Of a stretch of DNA of 9,514 bases, positions 1-7,472 are shown one piece after another (within the stretch, counting starts at the first letter, position 1; each line of letters opens with the position of its first letter). A program made the position numbers and the translations under genes. The notes below the pieces were generated by a model that had not been told where the DNA came from, did no database searches, and was given only the letters and a program-made list of their open reading frames with translations. This DNA is from Friedmanniella sp. (lineage in GTDB: Bacteria > Actinomycetota > Actinomycetes > Propionibacteriales > Propionibacteriaceae), in contig JAOPXW010000113.1 in assembly GCA_025964935.1 (NCBI GenBank), positions 1 to 9,514 on the forward strand, written 5' to 3'.

Positions 1-1
1 C

Positions 2-277
2 TACGCGCTGAGCTCGGCGTACGAGCAGGACTGGCAGGCTCAGGGCTTCAGCCAGGGGTGGACCGACCGGCTCGGGGTCCGACCGGAGTGGCGCGGACGC
101 GGCATCGCCTCGGCCCTGCTCTACAGGTCCATGCAGTCCTTCCGGGCCGCCGGCCTGGACGCCGCCGGTCTGGGGGTCGACGCCGACGACGAGAAGGGGG
201 CGGTGCGGCTCTACGAGCAGCTGGGCTACCGCCCGGTGAGCATGTTCGTGACCTACGTCCACGACGAAGCCCGATAG
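2..277 (+). CDS. GNAT-family N-acetyltransferase, C-terminal part (5' end outside window)
   Basis: The frame is open from the left edge to a TAG at 275-277 and gives 91 residues. It reads as the C-terminal half of a GNAT acetyltransferase, which transfers an acetyl group from acetyl-CoA to an amine. The stretch [17 protein letters not shown] (about residues 25-41 of the fragment) is GNAT motif A; its R-G-R-G-I-A loop binds the CoA pyrophosphate. It is followed by the usual end of the fold, with [18 protein letters not shown] (motif B: small residues, then L-Y-E-x-L-G-Y/F). The substrate cannot be told from this part. The stop lies 11 bases before the yebC start, so the two could be co-transcribed, although yebC may also have its own promoter. 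The family call is firm; the role is unknown. Confidence 0.85.
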   Translation, partial: YALSSAYEQDWQAQGFSQGWTDRLGVRPEWRGRGIASALLYRSMQSFRAAGLDAAGLGVDADDEKGAVRLYEQLGYRPVSMFVTYVHDEAR

Positions 278-288
278 GATCTTTCTCC
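275..288 (+). promoter_or_regulatory. TAGGAT element before yebC: ribosome binding site and/or -10 box
   Basis: TAGGAT at 275-280 includes the TAG stop of the upstream gene. AGGA (276-279) lies 9 bases before the yebC ATG and can serve as a Shine-Dalgarno sequence. The same hexamer matches the actinobacterial -10 consensus TANNNT and ends 8 bases before the ATG, the spacing seen for leaderless transcripts. No clear -35 hexamer is visible. Which use is real cannot be decided from the sequence. Confidence 0.4.
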
Positions 289-1050
289 ATGTCGGGTCAT
301 TCCAAGTGGGCAACCACCAAGCACAAGAAGGCCGTGGTCGACGCACGCCGGGCCAAGTCCTTCGCCAAGCTCATCAAGAACATCGAGGTCGCGGCCCGGA
401 TGGGTGGCGGGGACGTCCAGGGCAACCCCACCCTGTACGACGCGATCCAGAAGGCCAAGAAAACCTCGGTCCCCAACGACAACATCGAGCGGGCGGTCAA
501 GCGGGGCTCCGGGGCGGAGTCCGGCGGGGCCGACTACGAGACGCTGATGTACGAGGCGTACGGCCCGGCCGGGATCGCCCTGCTGATCGAGTGCCTGACC
601 GACAACCGCAACCGGTCGGCCTCGGAGGTCCGGATCGCGGTCCTGCGCAACGGCGGCACGATGGCCGACGCCGGCTCGACCGCGCGGATGTTCAACCGCA
701 AGGGCGTGGTCACCCTGGCCAAGCAGCAGGACGGCCGCACGATCACCGAGGACGACGTGCTCGAGGCCACCCTCGACGCCGACCCCGAGGAGGTGCTGGA
801 CCAGGGCGACACCTTCGAGGTGATCAGCGACCCGGCCCACACCGTGCAGGTCCGGACCGCGGTCCAGGAGGCCGGGCTGGACTACGAGTCGGCCGAGGTG
901 TCCTTCGTGCCCGAGTTCACCCAGGAGGTCGACGCGGCCACCCTGGAGAAGGTCATGAAGATCATCGACGCCCTCGAGGACTCCGACGACGTCCAGACCG
1001 TCTACGCGAACTTCGACGCCTCCGACGAGGTCCTGGCCAGCCTGAGCTGA
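289..1050 (+). CDS. yebC: YebC/PmpR (TACO1) family protein
   Basis: The product has 253 residues, close to the usual 240-255 for the family. It opens with the family signature [13 protein letters not shown] and continues with [15 protein letters not shown]. Other conserved blocks are [40 protein letters not shown], and [13 protein letters not shown]. Members were first described as DNA-binding regulators (PmpR, YebC). The mitochondrial relative TACO1 is a translation activator, and bacterial members have more recently been linked to relief of ribosome stalling, so a cytoplasmic, ribosome-related role is the better guess. The ATG at 289 is chosen because the family signature starts there. The frame stays open back to 58, but that stretch overlaps the upstream gene and has no family similarity. 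Sitting next to ruvC is typical of many bacteria. Confidence 0.95.
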   Translation: MSGHSKWATTKHKKAVVDARRAKSFAKLIKNIEVAARMGGGDVQGNPTLYDAIQKAKKTSVPNDNIERAVKRGSGAESGGADYETLMYEAYGPAGIALLIECLTDNRNRSASEVRIAVLRNGGTMADAGSTARMFNRKGVVTLAKQQDGRTITEDDVLEATLDADPEEVLDQGDTFEVISDPAHTVQVRTAVQEAGLDYESAEVSFVPEFTQEVDAATLEKVMKIIDALEDSDDVQTVYANFDASDEVLASLS

Positions 1051-1111
1051 CCGGGGCCCGCCCGGGAGCCGGCGGCGGCGTGTCGGCCGGTCCCCGCCCG
1101 GCCCGGCCGCC

Positions 1112-1117
1112 TACGCT
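1112..1117 (+). promoter_or_regulatory. Possible -10 box of the ruvCAB promoter
   Basis: TACGCT fits the actinobacterial -10 pattern TANNNT and lies just upstream of the LexA box at 1121-1134. Transcription would start roughly at 1124-1125, inside the operator, which is a good arrangement for repression. No convincing -35 hexamer is seen in the G+C-rich stretch before it. Confidence 0.4.
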
Positions 1118-1120
1118 GAG

Positions 1121-1134
1121 CGAACATCTGTTCG
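1121..1134 (+). promoter_or_regulatory. LexA (SOS) operator upstream of ruvC
   Basis: The sequence CGAACATCTGTTCG is an inverted repeat with 6-base arms (CGAACA/TGTTCG) around a 2-base centre. It matches the Gram-positive and actinobacterial LexA box core GAAC-N4-GTTC exactly. It lies 23 bases before the ruvC start in the only sizeable gap of this part of the window. LexA control of ruv genes is known in other bacteria, including actinobacteria, so SOS induction of ruvCAB is a well-supported inference. Confidence 0.88.
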
Positions 1135-1157
1135 TATACGTGGCGTAGGGAGTCCCC

Positions 1158-1727
1158 ATGCGGGTGCTGGGCATCGACCCCGGGCTCACCCGGTGCGGTT
1201 TCGGGGTGGTGGACGGCGTCCCCGGCCGGCCGCCCCGGCTGCTGGGGGTCGACGTGGTGCGGACCCCGGCCGAGCTCGACGTGGCCCGCCGGCTGGTCGG
1301 GATCGAGGCCGCGGTGGAGGAGTGGGTCACGACCTACCGCCCGGAGTCGGTGGCGATCGAGCGGGTGTTCGCCCAGCACAACGTGGCGACCGTGATGGGC
1401 ACCGCGCAGGCGGCCGGCGTGGCCATGCTGGTGGCGGCGAGGCGCGGCATCCCGGTCACGCTGCACACCCCGAGCGAGGTCAAGGCCGCCATCACCGGCT
1501 CCGGTCGGGCGGCCAAGCCCCAGGTCGGGCTGATGGTCGCGCGCATCCTCGGCCTGGACGCCGTGCCCAAGCCGGCCGACGCCGCCGACGCGCTGGCCCT
1601 GGCCATCTGTCACGTCTGGCGGGGCGGGCAGAACGCCCGCGTCAGCGCCGCCCTGGAGGCGGCGGCGGCCCAGTCGGCCCGGCAGCGCCGGGCGTTCCTG
1701 GCCGCCACCCGGAAGGAGACCCTGTGA
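1158..1727 (+). CDS. ruvC: Crossover junction endodeoxyribonuclease RuvC
   Basis: RuvC is the Holliday-junction resolvase: a dimer that makes paired nicks in the four-way DNA junction formed during recombinational repair. The product has 189 residues, normal for actinobacteria. The RNase H-like fold and its four acidic catalytic residues are in place: D7 (G-I-D-P-G), E68 (I-E-R-V-F), D141 and D144 ([14 protein letters not shown]). The middle block [20 protein letters not shown] is also typical. The ATG at 1158 has a strong ribosome binding site, AGGGAG at 1147-1152, five bases upstream. The stop overlaps the ruvA start by 4 bases (GTGA), so translation of the two is probably coupled. The LexA box upstream indicates induction by DNA damage. 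Confidence 0.97.
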   Translation: MRVLGIDPGLTRCGFGVVDGVPGRPPRLLGVDVVRTPAELDVARRLVGIEAAVEEWVTTYRPESVAIERVFAQHNVATVMGTAQAAGVAMLVAARRGIPVTLHTPSEVKAAITGSGRAAKPQVGLMVARILGLDAVPKPADAADALALAICHVWRGGQNARVSAALEAAAAQSARQRRAFLAATRKETL

Positions 1728-2329
1728 TCGCCCAGCTCAGCGGCACCGTGCTGCAGGCCGGACCGACGTCCGTGGTCGTGGAGGTCGGAGGCTTCGGCGT
1801 CCTGGCCCTCTGCAGCCCGGCCACCATCGCCGACCTGCGGGTCGGCCAGCGGGCCACCCTGGCCACGGCGCTGATCGTGCGGGAGGACTCCCTCACCCTG
1901 TACGGCTTCGCCACCACCGAGGAGCGGGAGTTCTTCGAGCTGCTGCTGACCGCGACCGGCGTCGGGCCCAAGCTGGCCCAGGCCGCGCTGGCCGTGCTGT
2001 CCCCGAAGGCACTGCGCAGCGCCATCGCGCAGGAGAACCTGGTGCAGCTCTGCAAGGTGCCCGGAATCGGCCGCAAGGGCGCCCAGCGGATGGTGATCGA
2101 GCTCAAGGACAAGATCAACACCCTCGGCCTGGCCGACGACCCCGTACGGCCCGAGGTGGGCGTGCCGCTGTGGCGGGAGCAGGTCGGCCAGGGGCTGCAG
2201 GGGCTGGGCTGGTCGGCCAAGGACGCCGAGCTGGCCTGCGCCGAGGTGGAGTACCTCACCCTGGAGGATCCCGACGTCGCCGTCCCGGTGCTGATGCGGG
2301 CCGCGCTGCAGACGCTGGCGCGCCGATGA
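1724..2329 (+). CDS. ruvA: Holliday junction branch migration complex subunit RuvA
   Basis: RuvA binds Holliday junctions as a tetramer or octamer and loads the RuvB motor. The product has 201 residues, the family length. Residues 1-62 form the OB fold ending in [11 protein letters not shown]54 and D55 correspond to the acidic pin that separates the strands. Two helix-hairpin-helix motifs follow: T-G-V-G-P-K-L-A (78-85) and [12 protein letters not shown] (112-123). The C-terminal domain that contacts RuvB (about 150-201) ends in [12 protein letters not shown]. The GTG start at 1724 is supported by AAGGAG (1713-1718) five bases before it and by the 4-base overlap with ruvC. Confidence 0.97.
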   Translation: MIAQLSGTVLQAGPTSVVVEVGGFGVLALCSPATIADLRVGQRATLATALIVREDSLTLYGFATTEEREFFELLLTATGVGPKLAQAALAVLSPKALRSAIAQENLVQLCKVPGIGRKGAQRMVIELKDKINTLGLADDPVRPEVGVPLWREQVGQGLQGLGWSAKDAELACAEVEYLTLEDPDVAVPVLMRAALQTLARR

Positions 2330-2379
2330 CGCGAGCAGCGGGCCCGCGTCGGTCCGCCCCCGGGAGCCGGACGTGGTGA
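2326..2379 (+). CDS. Possible 17-residue ORF bridging ruvA and ruvB
   Basis: An ATG at 2326 overlaps the ruvA stop (ATGA). Its frame, reading [17 protein letters not shown], stops at TGA 2377-2379, which overlaps the second candidate GTG of ruvB (2376) as GTGA. A ribosome leaving ruvA could read this ORF and hand over to ruvB. No similarity to any known peptide is recognised and no ribosome binding site is evident. It may be chance, and the value, if any, would be translational coupling rather than the peptide. Confidence 0.2.
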   Translation: MTRAAGPRRSAPGSRTW

Positions 2380-3422
2380 GCGAGGAGCTGGCCGGGCTGA
2401 TCCGGTCCGACGCCGACCCGGAGGAGCGCGCGGCGGAGTCGGCCCTGCGGCCGATCTCACTGGAGGATTTCGAGGGTCAGCCGCGGGTCAGCGACCAGCT
2501 CGGGTTGGTGCTGGAGGCCGCACGGCACCGGGGCGGCGTGCCCGACCACGTCCTGCTGTCGGGCCCACCCGGGCTGGGCAAGACCACCCTCGCCATGATC
2601 ATCGCCGGGGAGATGAACGCCCCGCTGCGGATCTCCAGCGGCCCGGCCATCCAGCACGCCGGGGACCTGGCCGCGATCCTGTCCGGTCTGGTCGAGGGCG
2701 AGGTCTTCTTCCTGGACGAGATCCACCGGATGTCGCGTCCGGCCGAGGAGATGCTGTATCTGGCCATGGAGGACTTCCGGGTGGACGTGGTGGTGGGCAA
2801 GGGCCCCGGTGCCACCGCCATCCCCCTGGAGATCCCCCGCTTCGTGCTGGTCGGCGCGACCACCCGGGCCGGGCTGCTGCCGGGCCCGCTGCGGGACCGT
2901 TTCGGCTTCACCGCCCAGCTCGACTTCTACGACACCACCTCACTCGAGCACATCGTGCACCGCTCCGCGCTGCTGCTGTCGGCCCGGCTCGACTCCGCCG
3001 CGGCCCTGGAGATCGCGTCCCGGTCCCGGGGCACCCCCCGGATCGCCAACCGGCTGCTGCGCCGGGTCCGCGACTACGCCCAGGTGCGGGCCGACGGTCG
3101 GATCACCCAGAGGGTGGCCCAGGCCGCCCTGGAGCTGTACGAGGTCGACGAGCTCGGTCTGGACCGCCTGGACCGCGGCGTGCTGACGGCGATGTGCCGG
3201 CGGTTCGGGGGCGGCCCGGTGGGCCTGTCGACGCTGGCGATCTCGGTCGGGGAGGAGCGCGAGACCGTCGAGGAGGTCGCCGAGCCCTTTCTGGTCCGGC
3301 AGGGTTTCCTGATGCGCACCCCGCGTGGTCGCGTCGCGACCCCGGCCGCCTGGCGGCACCTCGGCCTGACCCCGCCGAAGGGTGCCACAGGGGAGTCCTG
3401 GGACCCCGATCTCTTCGCCTAG
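2373..3422 (+). CDS. ruvB: Holliday junction branch migration DNA helicase RuvB
   Basis: RuvB is the hexameric AAA+ motor that drives branch migration with RuvA. The product has 349 residues, normal for the family. Visible motifs are Walker A G-P-P-G-L-G-K-T (64-71), Walker B with L-D-E-I-H-R (114-119), sensor 1 G-A-T-T-R-A-G (161-167), the arginine finger in L-R-D-R-F-G-F (R174), and sensor 2 in R-G-T-P-R-I-A-N-R (R223). The C-terminal winged-helix domain contains [11 protein letters not shown] and ends with T-P-R-G-R-V-A-T. Two adjacent GTG codons, 2373 and 2376, are both possible starts. GGGAG (2362-2366) lies 6 or 9 bases away. It is the third gene of the LexA-controlled operon, 43 bases after ruvA, and ends in TAG. 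Confidence 0.97.
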   Translation: MVSEELAGLIRSDADPEERAAESALRPISLEDFEGQPRVSDQLGLVLEAARHRGGVPDHVLLSGPPGLGKTTLAMIIAGEMNAPLRISSGPAIQHAGDLAAILSGLVEGEVFFLDEIHRMSRPAEEMLYLAMEDFRVDVVVGKGPGATAIPLEIPRFVLVGATTRAGLLPGPLRDRFGFTAQLDFYDTTSLEHIVHRSALLLSARLDSAAALEIASRSRGTPRIANRLLRRVRDYAQVRADGRITQRVAQAALELYEVDELGLDRLDRGVLTAMCRRFGGGPVGLSTLAISVGEERETVEEVAEPFLVRQGFLMRTPRGRVATPAAWRHLGLTPPKGATGESWDPDLFA

Positions 3423-3434
3423 GCACATGCGAGA

Positions 3435-3465
3435 CCCTCCGCAGGCGCGGCGGGATGCGTTTTTT
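3435..3465 (+). terminator. Possible intrinsic terminator after ruvB
   Basis: CCC (3435-3437) and CCGC (3439-3442) can pair with GCGG (3447-3450) and GGG (3452-3454) around an AGGC loop, giving a 7-bp stem with one T/C mismatch. A run of six T (3460-3465) follows 5 bases later and stands out in this G+C-rich DNA. It lies between the ruv and sec operons, where a terminator is expected. The stem is short and the T run is displaced, so it may be weak. Confidence 0.42.
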
Positions 3466-3479
3466 CCCGGTTCCCTAGG

Positions 3480-3485
3480 TAGAGT
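3480..3485 (+). promoter_or_regulatory. Possible -10 box for the yajC-secD-secF operon
   Basis: TAGAGT fits TANNNT and lies in the 164-base gap between ruvB and yajC, just after the possible terminator. Transcription would start near 3492 and leave a 5' leader of about 95 bases. The expected -35 region (about 3456-3462) does not match a consensus well. Apart from a small hairpin at 3503-3515 (GCGCT-TCG-AGCGC), I see nothing structured in the leader. Confidence 0.38.
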
Positions 3486-3586
3486 ACGGCGGTCGGTGCC
3501 CCGCGCTTCGAGCGCAGTTCTGACCTGTCCGCTGATGTCGTCGAACGGTGAACGCCCACCCGCGCCGCCTTGAGAAAGCTGGAGCC

Positions 3587-4006
3587 ATGCCGCAACAGTT
3601 CAACACGCTGATCCTGATCGTCCTGATGGTCGTGGCGTTCTACTTCCTGATCATGCGTCCCCAGAAGAAGCGGCAGCAGGCCCTCGCGAAGACCATGCGG
3701 GAGCTCGAGCCCGGCACCCGGGTGCTGCTCGGCAGCGGTGTCTTCGGCACCGTGGTCTCGGTCGGGGAGAAGCAGGCCGTCGTGGAGATCGCCCCCGGGG
3801 TCGAGATGACCGTGCTCAAGCAGGCCATCGTCCGTCGGGTCACCGACACCGACGAGGACGGCCTCGGCGAGGACGACAGCTACGACGACGAGCTCGAGAC
3901 CACGAGTGACGCGACGACGACCGACCCCGCGGTCACCCCCGCCCCGGAGTACCCGAGCCAGCCGCAGGACAACACGGGGTCCGAGCCCCGCCGTACCAAC
4001 CTCTGA
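3587..4006 (+). CDS. yajC: Preprotein translocase subunit YajC
   Basis: YajC is a small inner-membrane protein that associates with SecD and SecF next to the SecYEG channel. The product has 139 residues. A single transmembrane helix (about residues 6-22, L-I-L-I-V-L-M-V-V-A-F-Y-F-L) is followed by the family hallmark M-R-P-Q-K-K-R-Q-Q. The cytoplasmic domain then reads L-E-P-G-T-R-V-L-L-G-S-G-V-F-G-T-V-V-S-V and E-I-A-P-G-V-E-M-T-V-L-K-Q-A-I. The tail from about residue 90 is acidic and rich in D, E, T and P, as is common in actinobacterial members. The ATG at 3587 places the membrane helix right at the N-terminus. The frame is open back to a GTG at 3548, but that adds residues without family support. 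GGAG at 3581-3584 is unusually close to the ATG. Confidence 0.95.
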   Translation: MPQQFNTLILIVLMVVAFYFLIMRPQKKRQQALAKTMRELEPGTRVLLGSGVFGTVVSVGEKQAVVEIAPGVEMTVLKQAIVRRVTDTDEDGLGEDDSYDDELETTSDATTTDPAVTPAPEYPSQPQDNTGSEPRRTNL

Positions 4007-4037
4007 GTCTCCCCCGAACGTTTAGGACACGCCTCAC

Positions 4038-5768
4038 GTGGCAACGACAAGTGGCCGTCCTGGCCGCACCCTGATAGCTCTTGCCGTGCTGGTTGCGGGT
4101 CTGATCAGCCTGATGGCGGTCAGCAGCTCCTGGGTGCCCAAGCTGGGCCTGGACCTGCGCGGTGGGACCACCATCACGCTGACGGCGCAGAACACGACCG
4201 GCAGCGGCACGGTGGACCCCAACAGCCTCCAGCTCGCCAAGACGATCATCCAGAACCGGGTGGACAGTCTGGGCGTCGGGGAGTCCGAGGTGACCACCGC
4301 GGGCGACAAGCAGATCGTGGTCAGCGTCCCCAACGTGCAGCGCGACGAGCTGGTCCGCCTGGTCGGCCAGACCGCCATCCTGCGGTTCCGGGCCGTGTAC
4401 GCGGCGGAGCAGGTCACCCCGCCGGTCACCACGGACCCCAGCGCCTCGGCGACCGGTGACCCGAACGCCACCGCCGCGCCGAGCAGCACGCCCACGGCCG
4501 GCTCCGGCAGCTCGGCCTCCGCGTCGGCCGCCGCCCCGAAGCCCAGCGCCAGCAGCACCGGGAACAACCGACCGATGCCCGCCCTGCCGACCGCCCCGCC
4601 CGGGCCGGTCGTCCAGTGCAGCCAGGAGGCGGCGGGGGTCGCCCCCGACAAGGCCATCGACTGGCAGCCCACCCAGAACTGCCAGAGCCAGTTCGCGGCG
4701 TACACCTGCGACCAGGTCCAGACCGAGATCCCGGACCAGCCGCTGCTGGCCTGCGACCAGACCAAGACCAGCAAGTACCTGCTCGGTCCGGCGCTGATCG
4801 AGGGCAACCAGCTGACCGGTGCGAACGCCGGCATCCCGCAGAACAACCTCAACTGGGTGGTCAACCTCACCTTCAACGCGGCCGGTGCCACCGCCTTCGA
4901 GAAGGCCACCGGCACCCTGGCCCAGCGCACCGACCCCGAGAACCGGTTCGCGATCGTCCTGGACGGCGAGGCCATCTCGGCCCCGTCGGTCAGCAGCGCC
5001 ATCCCCGGTGGCCAGGCGGAGATCTCGGGCAGCTTCAACCAGAAGTCGGCCACCGAGCTCGCCAACGTGCTGAAGTACGGAGCCCTGCCGCTGGCCTTCG
5101 AGGTCTCCGAGGTCAACAACGTCTCGGCCACCCTGGGCGGGGAGCAGCTGCACGCCGGCATCATCGCCGGGCTGGTCGGTCTGGCCCTGGTGGTCGTGTT
5201 CTGCTTCCTCTACTACCGCGGACTCGGCCTGGTCGTGGTCGCCTCGCTGGCCATCGCGGGGATCATCACGTACGCCTCCATGGTCCTGCTGGGCAGCTCG
5301 GTGGGCTTCGCGCTGAATCTGCCCGGGATCGCCGGGGCGATCGTGGCCATCGGGGTGACGGCGGACAGCTTCGTCATCTTCTTCGAGCGCATCCGCGACG
5401 AGGTGCGCGAGGGCCGCAGCCTGCGCACCGCAGTGGAGACCGGGTGGCGGCGGGCCCGGCAGACCATCCTGATCGCGGACGCGGTCTCGATGCTGTCGGC
5501 GGTGATCCTGTTCATCCTGGCCATCGGGTCGGTCAAGGGCTTTGCCTTCACCCTGGGTCTGACCACCCTGATCGACGTCCTGGTCGTCTTCATCTTCACC
5601 AAGCCGCTGATGACCCTGCTGGCCCGGACCAAGTTCTTCGGCGGCGGCCACCGGCTGTCGGGTCTGGACCCCGAGCACCTGGGGGTCAAGGCGCTGCCCG
5701 GCCTCCGCCGGCGGCCCGGCACGGCCCGCGTCGCGCCGCCGGCCCCCCTGACTGAGAAGGAAGCCTGA
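4038..5768 (+). CDS. secD: Protein translocase subunit SecD
   Basis: SecD works with SecF to pull preproteins out of the Sec channel using the proton gradient. The product has 576 residues. It has a first membrane helix (about 11-33), the motif L-G-L-D-L-R-G-G-T-T-I (36-46), a large extracytoplasmic head, and five more membrane helices from about 371 onward. A-D-S-F-V-I-F-F-E-R-I-R-D-E (about 444-457) is the conserved motif of helix 4. Residues about 127-193 are a low-complexity stretch rich in S, A, T and P, followed by four cysteines (194, 215, 224, 239) in the head. I-S-G-S-F-N-Q-K-S-A-T-E-L-A-N-V-L-K-Y-G-A-L-P is typical. The GTG start at 4038 is preceded by AGGA (4024-4027). The stop overlaps the secF start by one base (TGATG). 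The cytoplasmic tail after about 540 is basic and variable. Confidence 0.97.
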   Translation: MATTSGRPGRTLIALAVLVAGLISLMAVSSSWVPKLGLDLRGGTTITLTAQNTTGSGTVDPNSLQLAKTIIQNRVDSLGVGESEVTTAGDKQIVVSVPNVQRDELVRLVGQTAILRFRAVYAAEQVTPPVTTDPSASATGDPNATAAPSSTPTAGSGSSASASAAAPKPSASSTGNNRPMPALPTAPPGPVVQCSQEAAGVAPDKAIDWQPTQNCQSQFAAYTCDQVQTEIPDQPLLACDQTKTSKYLLGPALIEGNQLTGANAGIPQNNLNWVVNLTFNAAGATAFEKATGTLAQRTDPENRFAIVLDGEAISAPSVSSAIPGGQAEISGSFNQKSATELANVLKYGALPLAFEVSEVNNVSATLGGEQLHAGIIAGLVGLALVVVFCFLYYRGLGLVVVASLAIAGIITYASMVLLGSSVGFALNLPGIAGAIVAIGVTADSFVIFFERIRDEVREGRSLRTAVETGWRRARQTILIADAVSMLSAVILFILAIGSVKGFAFTLGLTTLIDVLVVFIFTKPLMTLLARTKFFGGGHRLSGLDPEHLGVKALPGLRRRPGTARVAPPAPLTEKEA

Positions 5769-6940
5769 TGTCCCGGTTCAGCAACCTCGGACACCGGCTC
5801 TACACCGGTGAGATCTCCTACGACTTCATCTCCCGGCGGCGTCGCTGGTATCTGCTGTCGGCGATCCTGATCTCGATCTCGATCATCGCGCTGCTCGCCC
5901 GCGGACTGGTCTTCGGGATCGAGTTCCGTGGCGGGGCCGACTTCCGCGCCCCCGCCCAGGTCACGAGCCAGAGCATCGCGCAGCTGCGGGCGGCCCTGGA
6001 CACCTCCGGGGTGCCCGACCTGCGCGAGGCGACGGTCAACACGATCGGCAACAGCCAGGTGCGGGTGCAGACCCGCACACTCGACCCGACCACCGAGGTG
6101 CCCAAGGTCCGGGCCGCCATCGGGCAGGTGGTCGGCGTCCCCGCCGACCAGGTCGACTACAGCCTGATCGGCGCCTCGTGGGGCGGCCAGATCACCGAGC
6201 GGGCCCTGATCGCGCTCGCGGTCTTCCTGGCCCTGGTCGGGCTGGTCATCTGGGCCTACTTCCGCAACGGGACGATGTCGGCGGCCGCCCTGGTCGCGCT
6301 GGGCCACGACCTCATCCTGACCGTGGGGATCTACGCCCTGGTCGGCTTCACCGTCACCCCGGCCACCCTGATCGGGGTGCTCACCATCCTGGGCTACTCG
6401 CTCTACGACACTGTCGTCGTCTTCGACAAGGTCCGCGAGAACGTCCGCGACATCCGGTCCAGCACGACCCGGACCTACTCGGAGGCGGCCAACCTGGCCG
6501 TCAACCAGGTGCTGGTGCGCTCCATCAACACGACCGTGATCGGCGTCCTCCCGGTGGCGGCGCTGCTGTTCGCCGGGGCCGTCATCCTGGGCGAGGGCCC
6601 GCTGAAGGACCTTGCGTTGGCCCTGTTCGTGGGCATGATCTCGGGGGCCTACTCCTCGATCTTCATCGCCACCCCGCTGCTGGCCCAGCTCAAGGAGCGC
6701 GATCCCGAGATGCGCAAGCTGAGCGCCCGGATCGCGGCCCGACGGGCCAAGGAGGGCCGCAGGGCCTCAGGTGAGGACGGCCCGGCCGCCGACCTCAACG
6801 TCGGCGACGGCGCCCTGGCCGGTGCCCCGGCGATGACGGTGACCACGGTCGGCGGTGCCCGCCCGGTGACGGTGCAGGCGTACGGGGACGGCAAGCGTCC
6901 GCAGCCCCAGCACAGGCCCCGCAGCCAGCGGAAGAAGTAG
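5768..6940 (+). CDS. secF: Protein translocase subunit SecF
   Basis: SecF is the partner of SecD in the membrane complex. The product has 390 residues. The first helix (27-47) is followed by V-F-G-I-E-F-R-G-G-A-D-F (48-59), the SecF version of the conserved SecD/SecF motif. After a small extracytoplasmic domain come five helices at about 142-165, 170-193, 198-222, 256-274 and 281-306. L-G-Y-S-L-Y-D-T-V-V-V-F-D-K-V-R-E-N (208-225, with D214) is the helix-4 motif of SecF. The tail from about 310 is cytoplasmic, rich in charged residues, and ends in a strongly basic R-P-R-S-Q-R-K-K. The ATG at 5768 shares its A with the TGA of secD, so translation is very likely coupled. The gene ends in TAG, 7 bases before apt. 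Confidence 0.97.
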   Translation: MSRFSNLGHRLYTGEISYDFISRRRRWYLLSAILISISIIALLARGLVFGIEFRGGADFRAPAQVTSQSIAQLRAALDTSGVPDLREATVNTIGNSQVRVQTRTLDPTTEVPKVRAAIGQVVGVPADQVDYSLIGASWGGQITERALIALAVFLALVGLVIWAYFRNGTMSAAALVALGHDLILTVGIYALVGFTVTPATLIGVLTILGYSLYDTVVVFDKVRENVRDIRSSTTRTYSEAANLAVNQVLVRSINTTVIGVLPVAALLFAGAVILGEGPLKDLALALFVGMISGAYSSIFIATPLLAQLKERDPEMRKLSARIAARRAKEGRRASGEDGPAADLNVGDGALAGAPAMTVTTVGGARPVTVQAYGDGKRPQPQHRPRSQRKK

Positions 6941-6947
6941 CCCTCCG

Positions 6948-7472
6948 ATGCCGGTGGACCTCGGCTCCCTCCTGCTCGACGTGCACGACTTCCCGCAGCC
7001 GGGCGTGGTGTTCAAGGACGTCAGCCCCCTGCTGGCCTCCCCGGCCGGGATGCGCGCCGCGGTCGATGCACTGGCCGCCACGGCCCCGACCGGTGTCGAC
7101 CTGGTGGTGGGGATGGAGGCCCGTGGGTTCCTCTTCGGGATGCCGGTCGCGATGGCCCTGGGGGTCGGGTTCGCGCCCGTCCGCAAGCCCAGCAAGCTGC
7201 CCCGTGAGACGGTCAGCGTGACGTACGACCTCGAGTACGGCACCGAGACGCTGGCCCTGCACGCCGACGCCGTAGGCCCCGGTGACCGGGTGCTGGTGGT
7301 CGACGACGTGCTGGCGACCGGCGGCACCGTGGCCGCGACGGTCGCCCTGGTCGAGCGGCTCGGCGGCACCGTGGTGGGGGTCTCGGTCCTGCTCGAGCTC
7401 GCCTTCCTGGCGCCACGGGAGCGGCTGGCCCATCTGGCCGTGCCCGTGCACGCCCTGCTGGTGACGTCGTGA
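6948..7472 (+). CDS. apt: Adenine phosphoribosyltransferase
   Basis: The enzyme makes AMP and pyrophosphate from adenine and PRPP in the purine salvage pathway of the cytoplasm. The product has 174 residues, the usual length. Family blocks are H-D-F-P-Q-P-G-V-V-F-K-D-V-S-P-L-L near the N-terminus, V-G-M-E-A-R-G-F-L-F-G, R-K-P-S-K-L-P, Y-D-L-E-Y-G-T-E-T-L-A-L-H, and the PRPP-binding loop V-L-V-V-D-D-V-L-A-T-G-G-T (115-127). The ATG at 6948 lies 7 bases after secF and puts the first conserved block at about residue 13, as in relatives. The ribosome binding site is weak (GGAAG about 13 bases upstream), so translation may depend on ribosomes finishing secF. Placement between secF and rel is common in actinobacteria. 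Confidence 0.96.
   Translation: MPVDLGSLLLDVHDFPQPGVVFKDVSPLLASPAGMRAAVDALAATAPTGVDLVVGMEARGFLFGMPVAMALGVGFAPVRKPSKLPRETVSVTYDLEYGTETLALHADAVGPGDRVLVVDDVLATGGTVAATVALVERLGGTVVGVSVLLELAFLAPRERLAHLAVPVHALLVTS

Noticed and set aside
58..288. N-terminal extension of yebC back to 58
   Set aside because: It overlaps the GNAT gene in another frame and has shadow-like composition. The conserved YebC N-terminus begins at ATG 289.
1051..1110. G+C-rich inverted repeats after yebC as a terminator
   Set aside because: The pairings are short or have long loops, and no T run follows; such repeats are expected by chance in this composition.
3418..3479. Two CCTAGG palindromes (3418-3423 and 3474-3479) as a site-specific recombination or attachment pair
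   Set aside because: The six bases match but the flanks do not, one copy contains the ruvB stop, and no integrase or foreign gene lies nearby.
3503..3515. Small hairpin (GCGCT-TCG-AGCGC) in the yajC leader as a riboswitch or regulatory RNA
   Set aside because: It is a 5-bp stem alone in a leader of about 95 bases, with no further structure that I can recognise.
3548..3586. GTG 3548 as an earlier start of yajC
   Set aside because: It adds 13 residues before the membrane helix with no family support and no ribosome binding site.
3933..5678. Long open frame of 581 codons on the - strand
   Set aside because: It lies opposite secD, has no recognisable domain, and its composition (rich in G, R, D, Q, H) is that of an antisense shadow in G+C-rich DNA.
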